Shown here: piece by piece, positions 12,831 through 22,502 of the stretch | Layout of the letters: each line of letters begins with the position of its first letter | Position numbering within the stretch: the first letter of the stretch is position 1 | DNA from: Lunularia cruciata | Taxonomy: Eukaryota > Streptophyta > Marchantiopsida > Lunulariales > Lunulariaceae | Direction: 5' to 3' | DNA: 64,000 nucleotides | Assembly: GCA_948567375.1 (NCBI GenBank) | Contig: OX419755.1 | Location: 6,763,001 to 6,827,000, forward strand | Notes under the pieces: generated by a model | Seen by the model: only the letters and a program-made list of their open reading frames with translations | Databases searched by the model: none | Told to the model about the DNA's origin: nothing | Translations under genes and position numbers: made by a program

Positions 12831-13009
12831 GGTGGTTCCGGTTGTGGATTGTAGTTTCTGGTTACTTTGTCATGATGGAATTCTTTGGGGATTCTTGAGG
12901 AGATAGCGCTATAGTACGTAGTGGGTTTACTCGGAGTAGCACTTGATATCAGCATGTATCTCAGGTCCAAGTGAGGAAGGAGATTGACTCTTAGTTGGAG
13001 TTTGGTACA
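12831..13009 (+). pseudogene. Copy 2 gag, N-terminal part
   Basis: This aligns with the first 60 or so codons of the copy 1 frame (21000-21180), including GTATCTCAGGTCC and the segment encoding an EEIDS-EFDTG-like stretch. It is cut at 13009 by insertion of copy 1 and resumes at 22956 after the 4-bp duplication TACA. It is not open in any single frame. Confidence 0.7.
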
Positions 13010-13116
13010 TGTCGTGCGTATATACATCGCTACACAACATACATCGCTGTCAACATCATACACTATAAAAGCACAACTCACACATAAGTCATACATAGAC
13101 TCTAAAGTGCCACAAT
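13010..13116 (-). repeat. Copy 1 terminal repeat B2 (3' end of element)
   Basis: 107 bp, ending CGCACGACA at the 3' terminus of the element, directly next to the TACA duplication. It differs from B1 (13572-13678) at one base. In element sense it begins ATTGTGGCACTTTAGAG and contains a TTTATAGTG word. Confidence 0.92.
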
Positions 13117-13569
13117 AATCAGATTGCTTAACACTTTCAACTCAACTCAACTCAACTCAGATCAGTACTTGATCTGTCACTCTATAAACTGCCAACAACT
13201 GGTCACTGATTACAGTCAAGCCACACCCACTCAAGCATATAGAATCCAGGTGACGCTCACCGGCCTCTGTCCACCATAGCCAGGAACTCGAAGGCTTAAC
13301 ATTAGAGAAGTGAGCTCTCTGGAGCTCACTTCAAAACTATACCCCCTGGACTCGAGCTAGCCCTGAAACCCTAATGGTCCCACTGACGGCACACTTGACG
13401 GTGCAAACGGTGCAAAGTGACGGTGGGCCCCACCGTGAAGTCAGTACCCCGAACACAAAATCTAACCGTCAGAAAGTAGTCCCTGAGAAACTGCTAGAAT
13501 AACTCTAACTACTATCACTGGAACTCCAGTGTTCGAGCATCTAGATGCGGAACTACAAATGGCGTGACA
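13117..13569 (-). repeat. Copy 1 terminal repeat A2
   Basis: 453 bp, equal in length to A1 (22503-22955) and about 96 percent identical. In element sense it begins TGTCACGCCATTTGTAG and ends AGCAATCTGATT, after which B2 follows directly. An AACTC microsatellite lies at the 3' side in element sense. Together A2 and B2 form a 560-bp TG...CA unit that looks like an LTR, yet the 5' end has only the A part. Confidence 0.92.
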
Positions 13570-13571
13570 GC
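13570..13571 (-). other. GC dinucleotide between B1 and A2
   Basis: The B1-A2 junction reads GACA-GC-TGTC, a perfect 10-bp palindrome made of the two element ends plus two bases. In copy 2 the same place reads GTCA-AT-TGTC (33710-33719), which fits GC decayed to AT. This dinucleotide is absent at both outer ends of the integrated elements. Confidence 0.8.
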
Positions 13572-13678
13572 TGTCGTGCGTATATACATCGCTACACAAC
13601 ATACATCGCTGTCAACATCATACACTATAAAGGCACAACTCACACATAAGTCATACATAGACTCTAAAGTGCCACAAT
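13572..13678 (-). repeat. Copy 1 repeat B1 (internal copy)
   Basis: 107 bp lying between the end of the body and A2, matching B2 (13010-13116) at 106 positions. It starts immediately after a purine-rich run in element sense. Confidence 0.92.
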
Positions 13679-13689
13679 CGCCTCCCTAG
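13679..13689 (-). other. Candidate polypurine tract
   Basis: In element sense the body ends CTAGGGAGGCG directly before B1; copy 2 has CTAAGGAGGTG at the same place (33596-33606). A purine run at this position would prime plus-strand cDNA at the first base of B1, so cDNA logic places the LTR start at B1, not at the TG of A2. Confidence 0.5.
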
Positions 13690-13845
13690 CTGGCGGTTAG
13701 GTCCCTCTAACTCCAGATAGCCATCTACTCTAAGTATATGGTATACCCTCTAATGGGCAAAGATCAGGAGGCCGGGTGCTATGGAGCCCCATTGTTAGTC
13801 CCCTGTCAGCAATCTATACCATATAAAGAATGAACTAACTATAGG
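13690..13845 (-). other. Copy 1 3' untranslated segment
   Basis: About 155 bp between the end of the polyprotein frame and the purine run. It is conserved in copy 2 (about 31490-31570 plus 33510-33600, split there by Z1). No ORF or structure stands out. Confidence 0.5.
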
Positions 13846-13990
13846 TCAAGTACATCTAGGACATAACCACTATCCTTGAGGAACCACCGTGAGGGGAGGA
13901 GTCATACATGCCATATGCCATCCTCTCGAACAGCTATCACACACTAACATAGTAGCAGCTCCACCAGAAGAGCCACATAATATACACCTC
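13846..13990 (-). other. PHD finger at the integrase C-terminus (copy 1)
   Basis: The last 45 or so residues of the polyprotein form a complete C4HC3 PHD finger: CILC, eleven residues, CDSC, four residues, H, two residues, C (RGWHMAC), fourteen positions, then CPRC just before the terminal TGA. One internal TAG (13870-13872) lies in the last loop, where copy 2 has CAA. PHD fingers of this class commonly bind histone H3 tails. Fused to an integrase it could direct integration to marked chromatin, as chromodomains do in chromoviruses. The zinc ligands are visible; the ligand preference is not. Confidence 0.85.
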
Positions 13991-14433
13991 AAGCCTGCAC
14001 GTACAAGTGCAAAGCTTGGGTCCATAGTACCATCAATGTTTGGAAGGTGGCATGGTGCACAATTGCGTACATGATCCTTCCAAACAACACCATCACGTCC
14101 TTCTAACAAAAGGACTCCAGATGGCAAAACCTCGCGCACTCTCAAGATAGTGCGGCCTGTAGAAACATCAAGTGTCGTCGGTGCTGTCTACTATAGATAT
14201 ACATAGTCACCTGGATGAAATCAACGGATCGAGGGTCTATAACCTCCTCCTCGAATGGTAGCATAGCGTAAAGTATCTCTATGCTAAGCAATCGCCAAGT
14301 TCTCAAAGGCCATCGGCATCACTCTCCGAAAGATCTCTGCCCGCTGAGAACATGCGCTCATCCATACATCGGGGTCATCCAAGTCCAAAACTAAAGTAGC
14401 ATCTCGACGAATGGCTGCAGGTAAATCTGGATC

Positions 14434-15519
14434 TCATCCATAGAGTAGAAAGTATGGAGAGAAGGATGCTAAGGAGGCTTGCCGGCTGAACCGATAGCCC
14501 ATGGCCAACCAAGGTAACTGGAGATCCCAATCTCCCAAGTGGCCTCTCTGCAAACCATACTTTCGCAATCCTCTCTTCACCGTCTGAACCACTCTCTCTG
14601 CTAAGCCATTTGCCTCAGGGTGATCTCGGGATGTAGTACGATGATCAATCAAAGCCTTGTCACACATGATATGAAACTCTCCCAAGAACTCTGTACCTTG
14701 ATCAGTCAAAACCTCAGCTGGTGCACCAAAATGACTAAGAACTTGATCCAGGAACGAGTAAGCTGTCCCTTCACTAGACTTGTCAGGAAGTGCCACCAAC
14801 TCAATCCACTTGGAGAAGTGCTCCACCATCACCAAAACATACCGATGATGTCTCACAGTCAGCGGTAAAGGTCCGGCGAAGTCCAAACTCCAACGGTAAC
14901 CCAATCCCATGATAGGTAATGGGTGTAACTGTGGCGTAGGAGCATTGAATGATGCTCTAACTCGGTCACAAACCACACATCTGGCAACAAACTGCTGTAC
15001 CTCGGTCTGCATACCGCACCACCAATAATGACTCTGAAGTAAGCTATATGTACGCTTTACTCCAAAATGTCCTAGCTCCTCATGAGCATGACGGACCAAC
15101 TGTGGTCTCTGTGATGGAAGTGGTACTACTCGCACTCTACCATCCTCCCATACACGCAAAAGGTGTCTACCCTCCAATCTGAACCGTCTGGCTCGCTGAA
15201 GAACACGGTCTCTCTCCTTGGCCCCAACTGTGCCACCCACAACACCAGTGCAAAGATAGTCCATCACTAAGACATCATCATGAATGTCTCGCTGAACTGT
15301 ACCAATATCTTCACTCTCTGGATCTGTGACCTCAATAACTCCTCCTGTATGCGCTGAGAGAGATACCACCAAAGTCTTTGCAAATATACACAGAAAGGCC
15401 GATGCATGCCAACCTGGCACCATCTCCTCATCTGTCTCACCATGCCAACGTGCTCCGGTCTGATCCTGCTGGCTGGGACATGGGTTTCTACTCAACCCAG
15501 CTGCATCACGGTTCACCAC
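14434..15519 (-). other. Integrase domain (HHCC zinc finger and DDE core), copy 1
   Basis: Within this open stretch of 361 codons there is an HHCC zinc-binding module (HEELGH, then CVVC about 30 residues later) with the typical YWWCGM. The catalytic core has Asp in WSLDFAGPL (about 14883), Asp in LTDQGTEF (about 14703) and Glu in NGLAERV (about 14598). Asp-2 and Glu are 35 positions apart, one fewer than in most Ty3 integrases. All three acidic residues and the zinc ligands are intact, so this is a DDE integrase and not a tyrosine recombinase. The C-terminal part (FHPGDYVYL near 14200) continues past a stop at 14434. Confidence 0.92.
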
Positions 15520-15569
15520 TCCAGGTTTGTGAACAACGGTGAAATCATACTCCTATAAAATCAGAGCCC

Positions 15570-16900
15570 ATCGTGCAAGCTTCCCTGAAAGCTTGTTGGA
15601 CTCCATCAACCACTTCAGCGGCTGATGATCAGTGATGAGAGTGAAGGGGTTACCAAACAGGTAACATCAGAAATGTGCTACTGCCCAAACTGCTGCCAAG
15701 CACTCTCCCTCATATGAACTATACTTTGCCTCCGCTGAATTGTTGGAGCGACTAGCATAGGCCACCACAAACTCCTTCTCCTCATCATCATGCTGGGTGA
15801 GCACCGCTCCAAGCCCCAACATACTCCAATCAGTGTGAACCTGAAATGGTCGTCCCCTGATCGGTCTCCTCAAAATAGGAGCAGATGTCAACCTCTCCTT
15901 GAGGTCTACAAAAGCTCTCTCCTGCTCATCTCCCCAACACCACTCCTGTGTAAGCTTGGTCAGCTTTGTCAAGGCCTTGGCAATGGCACTAAATCCTCTA
16001 ACATAGCGGCGATAGAAGTTCGCCAACCCAAGGAATGCTCGCACTCTACTCACATCCGTAGGCCGAGGAATACGTGCAATAGCCTCCACCTTGGTCTGCT
16101 GGACACCAAGTCCTCCGGGGTAGATTGTGTGACCCAAATACTCAACCTGCTCGTGGAAGAACCTACACTTCCCAGGATGTAGTTTGAGTCCATGAGATCT
16201 CAACCTCTCAAACACCTCCAACAACTATCTCTCATGCTCCTCCACCGTAGTGCTATAAACCAAAATGTCATCAATATAGCACCGAGCAAAATCCAATCCA
16301 GCTAGGATCCTATCCATGACCCTCTGGAACTCAGCAGGAGCGTTCTTTAACCCAAATGGTAAGAACCTCCACTGATATAACACATCCTTGCCGTGAGGAT
16401 CAATAGCCCAAAATGTTGTCTTGGACTTATCTTCCTTCCTAATCGGCAATTGATCATATCCTGCTCAAAGATCCAAAGTACTGAAGACCTTTGCATGCCC
16501 AATCGCATCAAAAATCTCCTCCGGTGTAGGCATGGCATACCAATCAGCCCTGGTCTATCGGTTGATAGGACGGTAATCTCCACGCATCCGCCTATCTGTA
16601 TAGTTGCCATGCATATCCTTCTTGGCTGGCATCACTGTCGCTGATGCATACTCTCCATGTGAAATCTCCACCAAACCAGCCTCAAAAAGATCACTACTCC
16701 GGCTTTGAATCAATGTCCTCTCCATATCACTATATCGATAAGGACGTCGGAAAATTGGTGTGTCGCTAGTCAGCTCAATCCGTATACCAGGTCCCTTCAG
16801 AGCACCCAAATCCTTCATACTGAAGGCAAAACAACTCGTGTGACTCCTCAAGAACCTCCAAACCCTCCGTCTTTCCTCTCCAGTAAGCTTGGGTCCAAGA
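15570..16900 (-). other. Reverse transcriptase and RNase H domains, copy 1
   Basis: RT starts after ERRRVWRFLRSH and contains GEYASATVMPAKKD, RGDYRPINR, LPFGLKNAPAEFQRVMD and the catalytic box YIDDILVYS (about 16278-16252). The connection and RNase H follow (HTDWS about 15831, YEGECLAA about 15705, then TDHQPLKWL near 15620), with acidic residues in place. This is a typical Ty3 arrangement. Stops interrupt it at 16555, 16465, 16225, 15667 and 15553. At 16465 the stop sits in the LDL-x-AGYDQ motif where Arg is usual. Confidence 0.92.
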
Positions 16901-17249
16901 TCTGGCTCCCAAGTATCCTCTGTAATTGTAGTAGGAGTGGAAGACGTACTGACTGGCTGCTACACTGGGCCCTTGGGAGCAATGGTGTCATGCTCCCGAC
17001 CACTAGAGGTCCCAACCTCTGTGTGAAAAACTCCCTCCACTCTGGCTGCAAGCTCCATACGTCCTCTGGCTGCATCTCATGTGGACCAAGGGTGTAATCC
17101 AAGTAGCCCACGCTCACCGTGATGGACTCCAAGTAGAACACTCTCCCTAGTAGCTACTGGATGTGTCCCAAGAATACCATGTCCACTCGGTCCATCGCCC
17201 CCAGCATGTGCCTGAATCATCTCGATAGGCACAGGGCTCACAAGTGTCC

Positions 17250-18261
17250 GAGTGGTGATGCCTATCAAGCGCATCCTACGCTGCTCTGCCAAACCAAGGC
17301 TCACAATCCAGGTCAAACAGTTCAGGTCCATAGCTTGACCTAACACCTGATGCTTAGATGCCTCTGACACTGCTGGAACAGCGGTAATACCGGTGCGAAA
17401 ACCCATTGCCTGCTCTCTCTCATCAGCATTGGGCTCCACCAACTGCTGTAACTGTGAGTCCCAAACAACTCCAGGTCCTCCCTCTTGAAAAGCATGAGAG
17501 CCTGGGAAACTCATGAGTGTGGGAAATGCAGCTCTAGGCTGTCCAACTAGGTTCACCACTGCCATAGGTGACCTATCAGCCACTACCACTGTCTGAGACT
17601 GACGCCCAGCATCCAAGATATCATCAACAAGAATGTGGTCTAGTCGCTGAATCCCATCATAACTACGCTGTAGAACCTCTCTGGGTAAAAGGTTTGTCCA
17701 CCAAAGACGAAGACGATGAGCCCGTGATCCCACTCTGGCTGCATCTAACAATACAGCAGGTCCCATCCAAGAATGGACCTGATGTGTACTCGCCACCACT
17801 CTAGTGCGAGAATCACCCATCAATGGAACGTTCTCCAAAAGGTAAGCCGGAGAAACAGACTGATGAACCTGGAGATGTCATAGTATCCGTAACATCTCCC
17901 AAAACACACCAAAACGAGGATCCTGAAGACCCAAACCGCGGCCCGCACGTGTATGTCCCTAACATGGCCATCCAGAAATCACCAAGTGAACAGGCCCATG
18001 TCTCTCTAGGTCATGCGCCCCCAGTAAGGAAATGTCTCCTGGTAAGGCCTTCTGGTAACCTCTGACTGCTGACATCGATAATAACTTCGGATACCGATAG
18101 GCCAAGTGTGCCACATGATGTAGAGAGACTCGCCTAGCAGTCTCATCTCTCTCTACATACAAGTACCTCTGTACTCGGATACCCGCTTGTAACACCGCAG
18201 CTAGTCCGGTGCTAATCCCACCAAACAACTCCAATAGGCATATCTCCTCTACTGGATACTG
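17250..18261 (-). other. Cytosine-5 DNA methyltransferase domain inserted between protease and RT, copy 1
   Basis: About 330 codons in the polyprotein frame. Motif I: ELFGGISTGL (18231-18202). Motif IV: VISGWPC with the catalytic Cys at 17964-17962. Motif VI: LLENVPLMGD (about 17841-17812). Motif VIII-like: HRLRLWWTN (about 17718-17692). Motif IX: ADEREQAMGFRTG. Motif X: VLGQAMDLN (17346-17320). The order is canonical, as in DNMT3, and not permuted as in plant DRM enzymes. The family transfers a methyl group from S-adenosylmethionine to cytosine C5. In-frame stops follow the catalytic Cys (TAG 17959) and lie at 17878 (TGA). Retrotransposon-borne cytosine methyltransferases are published for charophyte algae and dinoflagellates; relation to those is inferred, not tested. 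Confidence 0.87.
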
Positions 18262-18689
18262 CTAAGCAATGAGTGTGGTATCCAGAGGTGTCAAAGCAAT
18301 TGCCTCTGGAGGCTCATCCTCACACTCATCCCCTGATGGTACGAAGGCTCCACTCCAAGCTTGCTGCACCAACTGATCTGCATGCTGCTGCAATGCCTCC
18401 TCTGAACTCCACAATGGAACATCCAAGGTGGATGGAACAATCCCACTCGTACTCCATAGCCGAGTGATCTCCTCTGGTACTGGAGTATCCTCTGCATGGG
18501 CGTTCCCCTCCAACAAGTCACCAGGCCAAGTGACTGCACCGCTGAAAGCCAAAACTGATGCTGCCATGGTCCCAGACTAAAGTGAGCCAAGACTGCCACT
18601 ACTGAAATGTACTGGTAGACGACATACCCGTCCCTCACCAGACTGCCAACCAGGTCTATAAGAGGCTGTCTCCTCCCAATAGTCAATAC

Positions 18690-18990
18690 TGAAACCCATG
18701 GGGTATAACACTACTCCTCCAACTAGCACATCATATGACTCAGCTATCGTCGCAATAGCCTGAGCTCTCACCACTGAGCTATCAGTCGGATGACCAGGCT
18801 GAACCTGGACAACAAGCTCCCCACGTGTGATGTACTGTGTCGAACCACCACCTAGAGATGTTTGGATCTGAAATGGACACCTCTCCACATCGGTCTTCCG
18901 TAACTCCAGACCAACAACTGCAGCCTTCCCCAACATAAGAGGTTGCGCACTAGAGTCTAACAAGACTCTCTGTGGTGTATAGACCTTCCC
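18690..18990 (-). other. Aspartic protease domain, copy 1
   Basis: The segment VLLDSSAQPLMLGK carries a catalytic-type Asp-Ser-Ser-Ala in place of the usual DSGA (Asp near 18957). About 75 residues later comes SYDVLVGGVVLYPMGFSIDYW, equivalent to the distal ILG segment of retropepsins. It lies between gag and the DNMT domain, where it would cleave the polyprotein. Confidence 0.75.
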
Positions 18991-19470
18991 TGAAGGTCCC
19001 ACTAAACGAAAGATCCCCCTCTGGTTATCCAATAGGACAACACCAGGTGTAAACCGCGCTCTCTCAAAGGCCAGTCTAGCTGGCAACTCCTCCAGTCTAG
19101 CCGCTGTTGCCTGCCATAAACCACTGGTTGTTGAACGGATCCCATGCTCCTCAACCAAGTCAGCTCCACTACCAACCACCTCTGCTCTAGTAGTAGGAAC
19201 TACACCATCCCTACTCTCACACAACGTGGCAGCCAACCAAAACACTGGGGCTGGGTCAACTCCCAATGTAAACATGTCACTGGCTGAAAATAAAGGATGC
19301 CGCATAATCAGCTGAGCCGCCCCCAACATCATGCTAGACTCAGTCTGTGTAGTAGCAGGTGGCTGACTAGCAGGTACTCCATCAGGTACTCCATCACCAC
19401 CTACCACACCTACACTGGGACGTCTAGGAACCATGGATGTCGTCTGCAATGCCTTAGATAGCGTGAAAGA

Positions 19471-21180
19471 CTAGGGAAGTCTGACCTGTCTCCCAACCTC
19501 TCCTCTCTGTGGGTCCAACTCCACTAATGCTCCTCTAGGCTCTGGAGCACGTACTGCACTCCTAGTCACTGCTGCAGATGCATCCACCTGTGCTGCTCCG
19601 CACATAAAGTCCAAAGCATCTCTATCACCAGCATATGAGGTGGAAGCCTCAGCACCCAAATCTGATCTCCTCTGAGCAATAGCCATACTAGCCAATCTCT
19701 GCTCCAACTGCTCAATCCGAGTAGCCATAGCTGTATCAGAAGTAAGGGCAAGTACCGCACCCCTACTAGGTGTAGATCCTCTACCACCACCTCTACCACC
19801 TCGTCCTCCATGAATTGGAGCTCCTCTACTACCTGCCATAGCAGCCCTACCACTCCGTAACTCCGGGTGTAGGTCAAAACACCGGTCACTAGTGTGACCA
19901 AATCTGTGGCAATGCTCACACTGCCTCTGTGCTGGCTGTGATGCACCAGAGGTATCAGGTCCGCTGCCTTGAGTACACTCTCTCCTATGGTGAGGTCCAC
20001 CACAAGTCCAACAAGCAACACCACCACTCACTGGCTGCTGCTGACCCAAAAATGAGGGTAAGGGTCTAACTCCACTAGGCCCTCCACTCGCTCCATAGGA
20101 TCTGGGCTGTCCACCCTGTCCTTGAAAACCAACTGGGCGTGGTGCACTCTGCTGCACTCTAGAAGAAGTCACAACCGTGGATGAGGTCTCTCTACCAAAT
20201 CCAGCTGTCACCACTCTCTCCTCCACCATGTTGAGCTCAATATGCTCAGCCAAACCAAAGACTACTGCCAAAGTGGGCGAAGTAGCCTGCAACAACGTAG
20301 CATCACGAACTCTACGTCACGACTCCCTGTCCAGTATCCCATACCAAAACTGGACTGCCTGGGCCTCAGTAACTCCCTGAGTGAAACTGATCAGCCGCCT
20401 CATGCGAGTGTATGCCTCGCGTAGGCTCTCTCCAGCCTTCCGCTGGAACTCCTGCAAGCTCCTCAGCTTGTCAGTCCGCACTCCCTGGTAGTTCTGCCTC
20501 AAACATAGGAAGAACTCAACCATGGGGTTAAACCCCGGTACCACACCACCTCCTGCAGCGGTACCTCCACTCGTAGTAGCACTATCTCCAACTAGTGCAC
20601 CTCCACTAGCTCCACCCACACTACTCGAGCTAGAACTCGTAGGTACAGCCGATCTACTCTTGGCCACCGAGCCTGAAGTGATGGAGACATAGTGAGGAGA
20701 CCAATACTGTCTCCATAACTCAATCTCCTCCAAATGAGCTCTCTTGAACTCATGGTAGTCGTCCATTGGTGGACCCTCCAAGTGCTGAAACAACCCCTTC
20801 CATGCCATGAAGGGTGTGAACAAAGTCGGGTTCCGCATCTGCTGCAGATCACACCAACTATCGAACTCCTGGATGAAATCATCCAACTCAATAGTACCCA
20901 CTGTACCAGAGTAACGCCTAGGCCCTTTGGAGGCCCCATAAATCTCGTCCATGTCCCACAACAACGGTGCGGACACACCAAGTGCACTCTCAACTAAATC
21001 AGCTCCTGTGTCAAACTCCAACTCAGAGTCAATCTCCTCCCTCACTGGGACCTGAGATACAGGCTGATACCGAGCACCACTCCGAGTAAACCCACTGCGT
21101 ACTACAAGGCTAACTCCTCCGGAATCTCCAAAGAACTCCGTCGTGACCACGTAATTGCAACAGCAAACCCGAACCACCAA
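19471..21180 (-). other. Gag region with capsid-like domain and two zinc knuckles, copy 1
   Basis: The N-terminal half has a retrotransposon-gag-like segment (LQEFQRKAGESLREAYTRMR, then FTQGVTEAQAVQFWYGI). The C-terminal half has two CCHC zinc knuckles: CWTCGGPHHRREC (20013-19975), spaced slightly off canon, and CEHCHRFGHTSDRC (19920-19879), canonical. An Arg/Gly-rich linker follows. One TGA (20317) interrupts it, and a TAG (19471-19473) separates it from protease in the same frame. Gag would coat the RNA in virus-like particles in the cytoplasm. Confidence 0.85.
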
Positions 21181-22502
21181 CTACAACCGCAAGTCGCAAC
21201 TGCAAGTGCCCCACCAAGTGCCAACACCAACTAGACACCACCCACTAATGTAACTCTAACCGAGATAACTACACTAGGGGAAGGGCAACCTGTAACCTGC
21301 CATCATAACACGCACTCTCACGGTCTGTAGGTCATCACTTCCTGCCTCACCGGAGAGAAACAAAGGTAGTCTAACTAGTCATCACTCCAGCCTCACCACC
21401 GAGAGCACACCAGAGCACCAACGCTCAAAAGTCAAGGCACCTCACACAAATGTGGTGCACAAACAGGAAGCAGAGAATGGAGGGGATCCAATCACAAGAA
21501 ATCTAAACGAAAACCCTCCATCTCATAACACAACACGGGACTGACTCTGCCACCATTTGGCATTTGACATAAGAGTAGTTCGTATCTAAGTCCTAAGCTA
21601 CCAAGATCACCAAGAATGGGATCAAACTGCCTCTCCTAGCCAAAGTTAGATGTGTATAGATAACAGTGGCACAGTCACTATGACAACAAGTGAGGGTGGA
21701 CCAGTTGGCTAGGGCACCAGTCTAGGAACAAGAGATCTAGGGGTCAAACCCTGTTGCGCACAATCTAGCAAGAAAGGCAGATTTTGCCAACCAATGACCA
21801 AGATCTACACTAAACTAGCTAGCCTCACGCCAGCAAGCTGGCTTGCTGGCCTTTTGGCCCTTCTGGGCCTTCGTAGCCTCTCATAGCCCACAGCCCTATG
21901 CCTTGAAGCCTCGAAACGCCGAAATTCAGCCAAATGAGGCCTTTCTTGTTGCCACTTTGAACCTCCTCCAAAATTGGCAAAACTTCTCCAAATCTGCGAA
22001 ACTCCTCCAAACTAGCGAAACTTCTCCAAATCTGGCCAAACAGCAAAACTCCTCCAATTCTGGCCCAAAATCTGACGTAAATCTGACGTAAAATCTGACG
22101 TAAACCCTAAAGATGGATGTCCACCAAATCCCCCGCTAACTTTCCACTCGAGCCAAATTCACAAAACGGGTTTTTCCAAATCACAATTTCATGAGAAGAG
22201 CTTTCCAACTCCACCTTCAATTTCACTTTCTGAGCCCAACTCGCAGCAAATTGGTCTTGCCTTCACCTCCTGAGCTCAAAATCACAACACTGCTAAAAAA
22301 TTGCTCCTTCTTTGCTCAAAATTTGGCCAGCGCTTCCGCACACTGTCCGCCTAACTGCCAAATTTGCATCAACTACACGAGCTTCTGCACACTAGGGAAA
22401 CACAGAACCTGAATTGAGCTACCACGATCCACCGAGCTTGGAGATACCACCAACACTCAACGTTCCTGCACCCGATTTCCCTTGACTTCACTTCCCTGAT
22501 GT
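21181..22502 (-). other. Copy 1 5' leader
   Basis: About 1.3 kb without a long frame, between A1 and gag. No tRNA primer site follows A1 directly; the first bases of the leader in element sense are ACATCAGGGAAGTGAAG. A TGGTATCTCC word resembling the tRNA-Met site lies about 55 bp inside. Short direct repeats occur around 21960-22100. Copies 2 and 3 carry the same leader in decayed form. Confidence 0.6.
22067..22105. repeat. Triplicated AAATCTGACGTA unit
   Basis: Three near-perfect tandem copies of a 12-13-bp unit in the copy 1 leader, each with a TGACGT core. TGACGT is a bZIP-type core, but tandem duplication alone explains the pattern. Confidence 0.7.

Larger units (their letters stand above)
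13846..21180 (-). pseudogene. Copy 1 gag-pol polyprotein (gag-PR-DNMT-RT-RH-IN-PHD) in one frame, with 19 nonsense codons
   Basis: One minus-strand frame runs from about 21180 to the TGA at 13846-13848: 2445 codons and no frameshift. Domain order is gag, zinc knuckles, protease, cytosine-5 methyltransferase, RT, RNase H, DDE integrase, PHD. Internal stops, by lowest coordinate, are 20317, 19471, 18577, 18262, 17959, 17878, 17077, 16960, 16555, 16465, 16225, 15667, 15553, 14434, 14284, 14221, 14191, 14188 and 13870. All are TAG or TGA, none TAA. At many of these sites copy 2 has CAA, CAG or TGG, so most are mutations of sense codons. The true start is unclear: an in-frame TAG lies at 21181-21183 and no ATG opens the frame there. 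As it stands the copy cannot make the polyprotein unless stops are suppressed or edited. Confidence 0.88.

Noticed and set aside
17077-17200. Apparent overlap of a DNMT frame with a second open frame leading to RT, suggesting a programmed frameshift
   Set aside because: Following codons past the TGA at 17077 shows that the DNMT and RT domains share one frame; the second open stretch is a shadow frame conserved only because the DNA is conserved.
16705-18065. Several plus-strand open stretches within copy 1
   Set aside because: They are antisense to the DNMT and RT frame and show no domain; they arise from the low stop density of the opposite strand.
13846-21180. Reassigned stop codons in this genome
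   Set aside because: Both intact F-box genes end in TGA and have no internal TAG or TGA, so the nuclear code looks standard.
22440-22449. TGGTATCTCC in the copy 1 leader as a tRNA-Met primer site
   Set aside because: It lies about 55 bp inside the A1 edge, matches only the first seven bases, and is altered in copy 3; a canonical site should abut the LTR.
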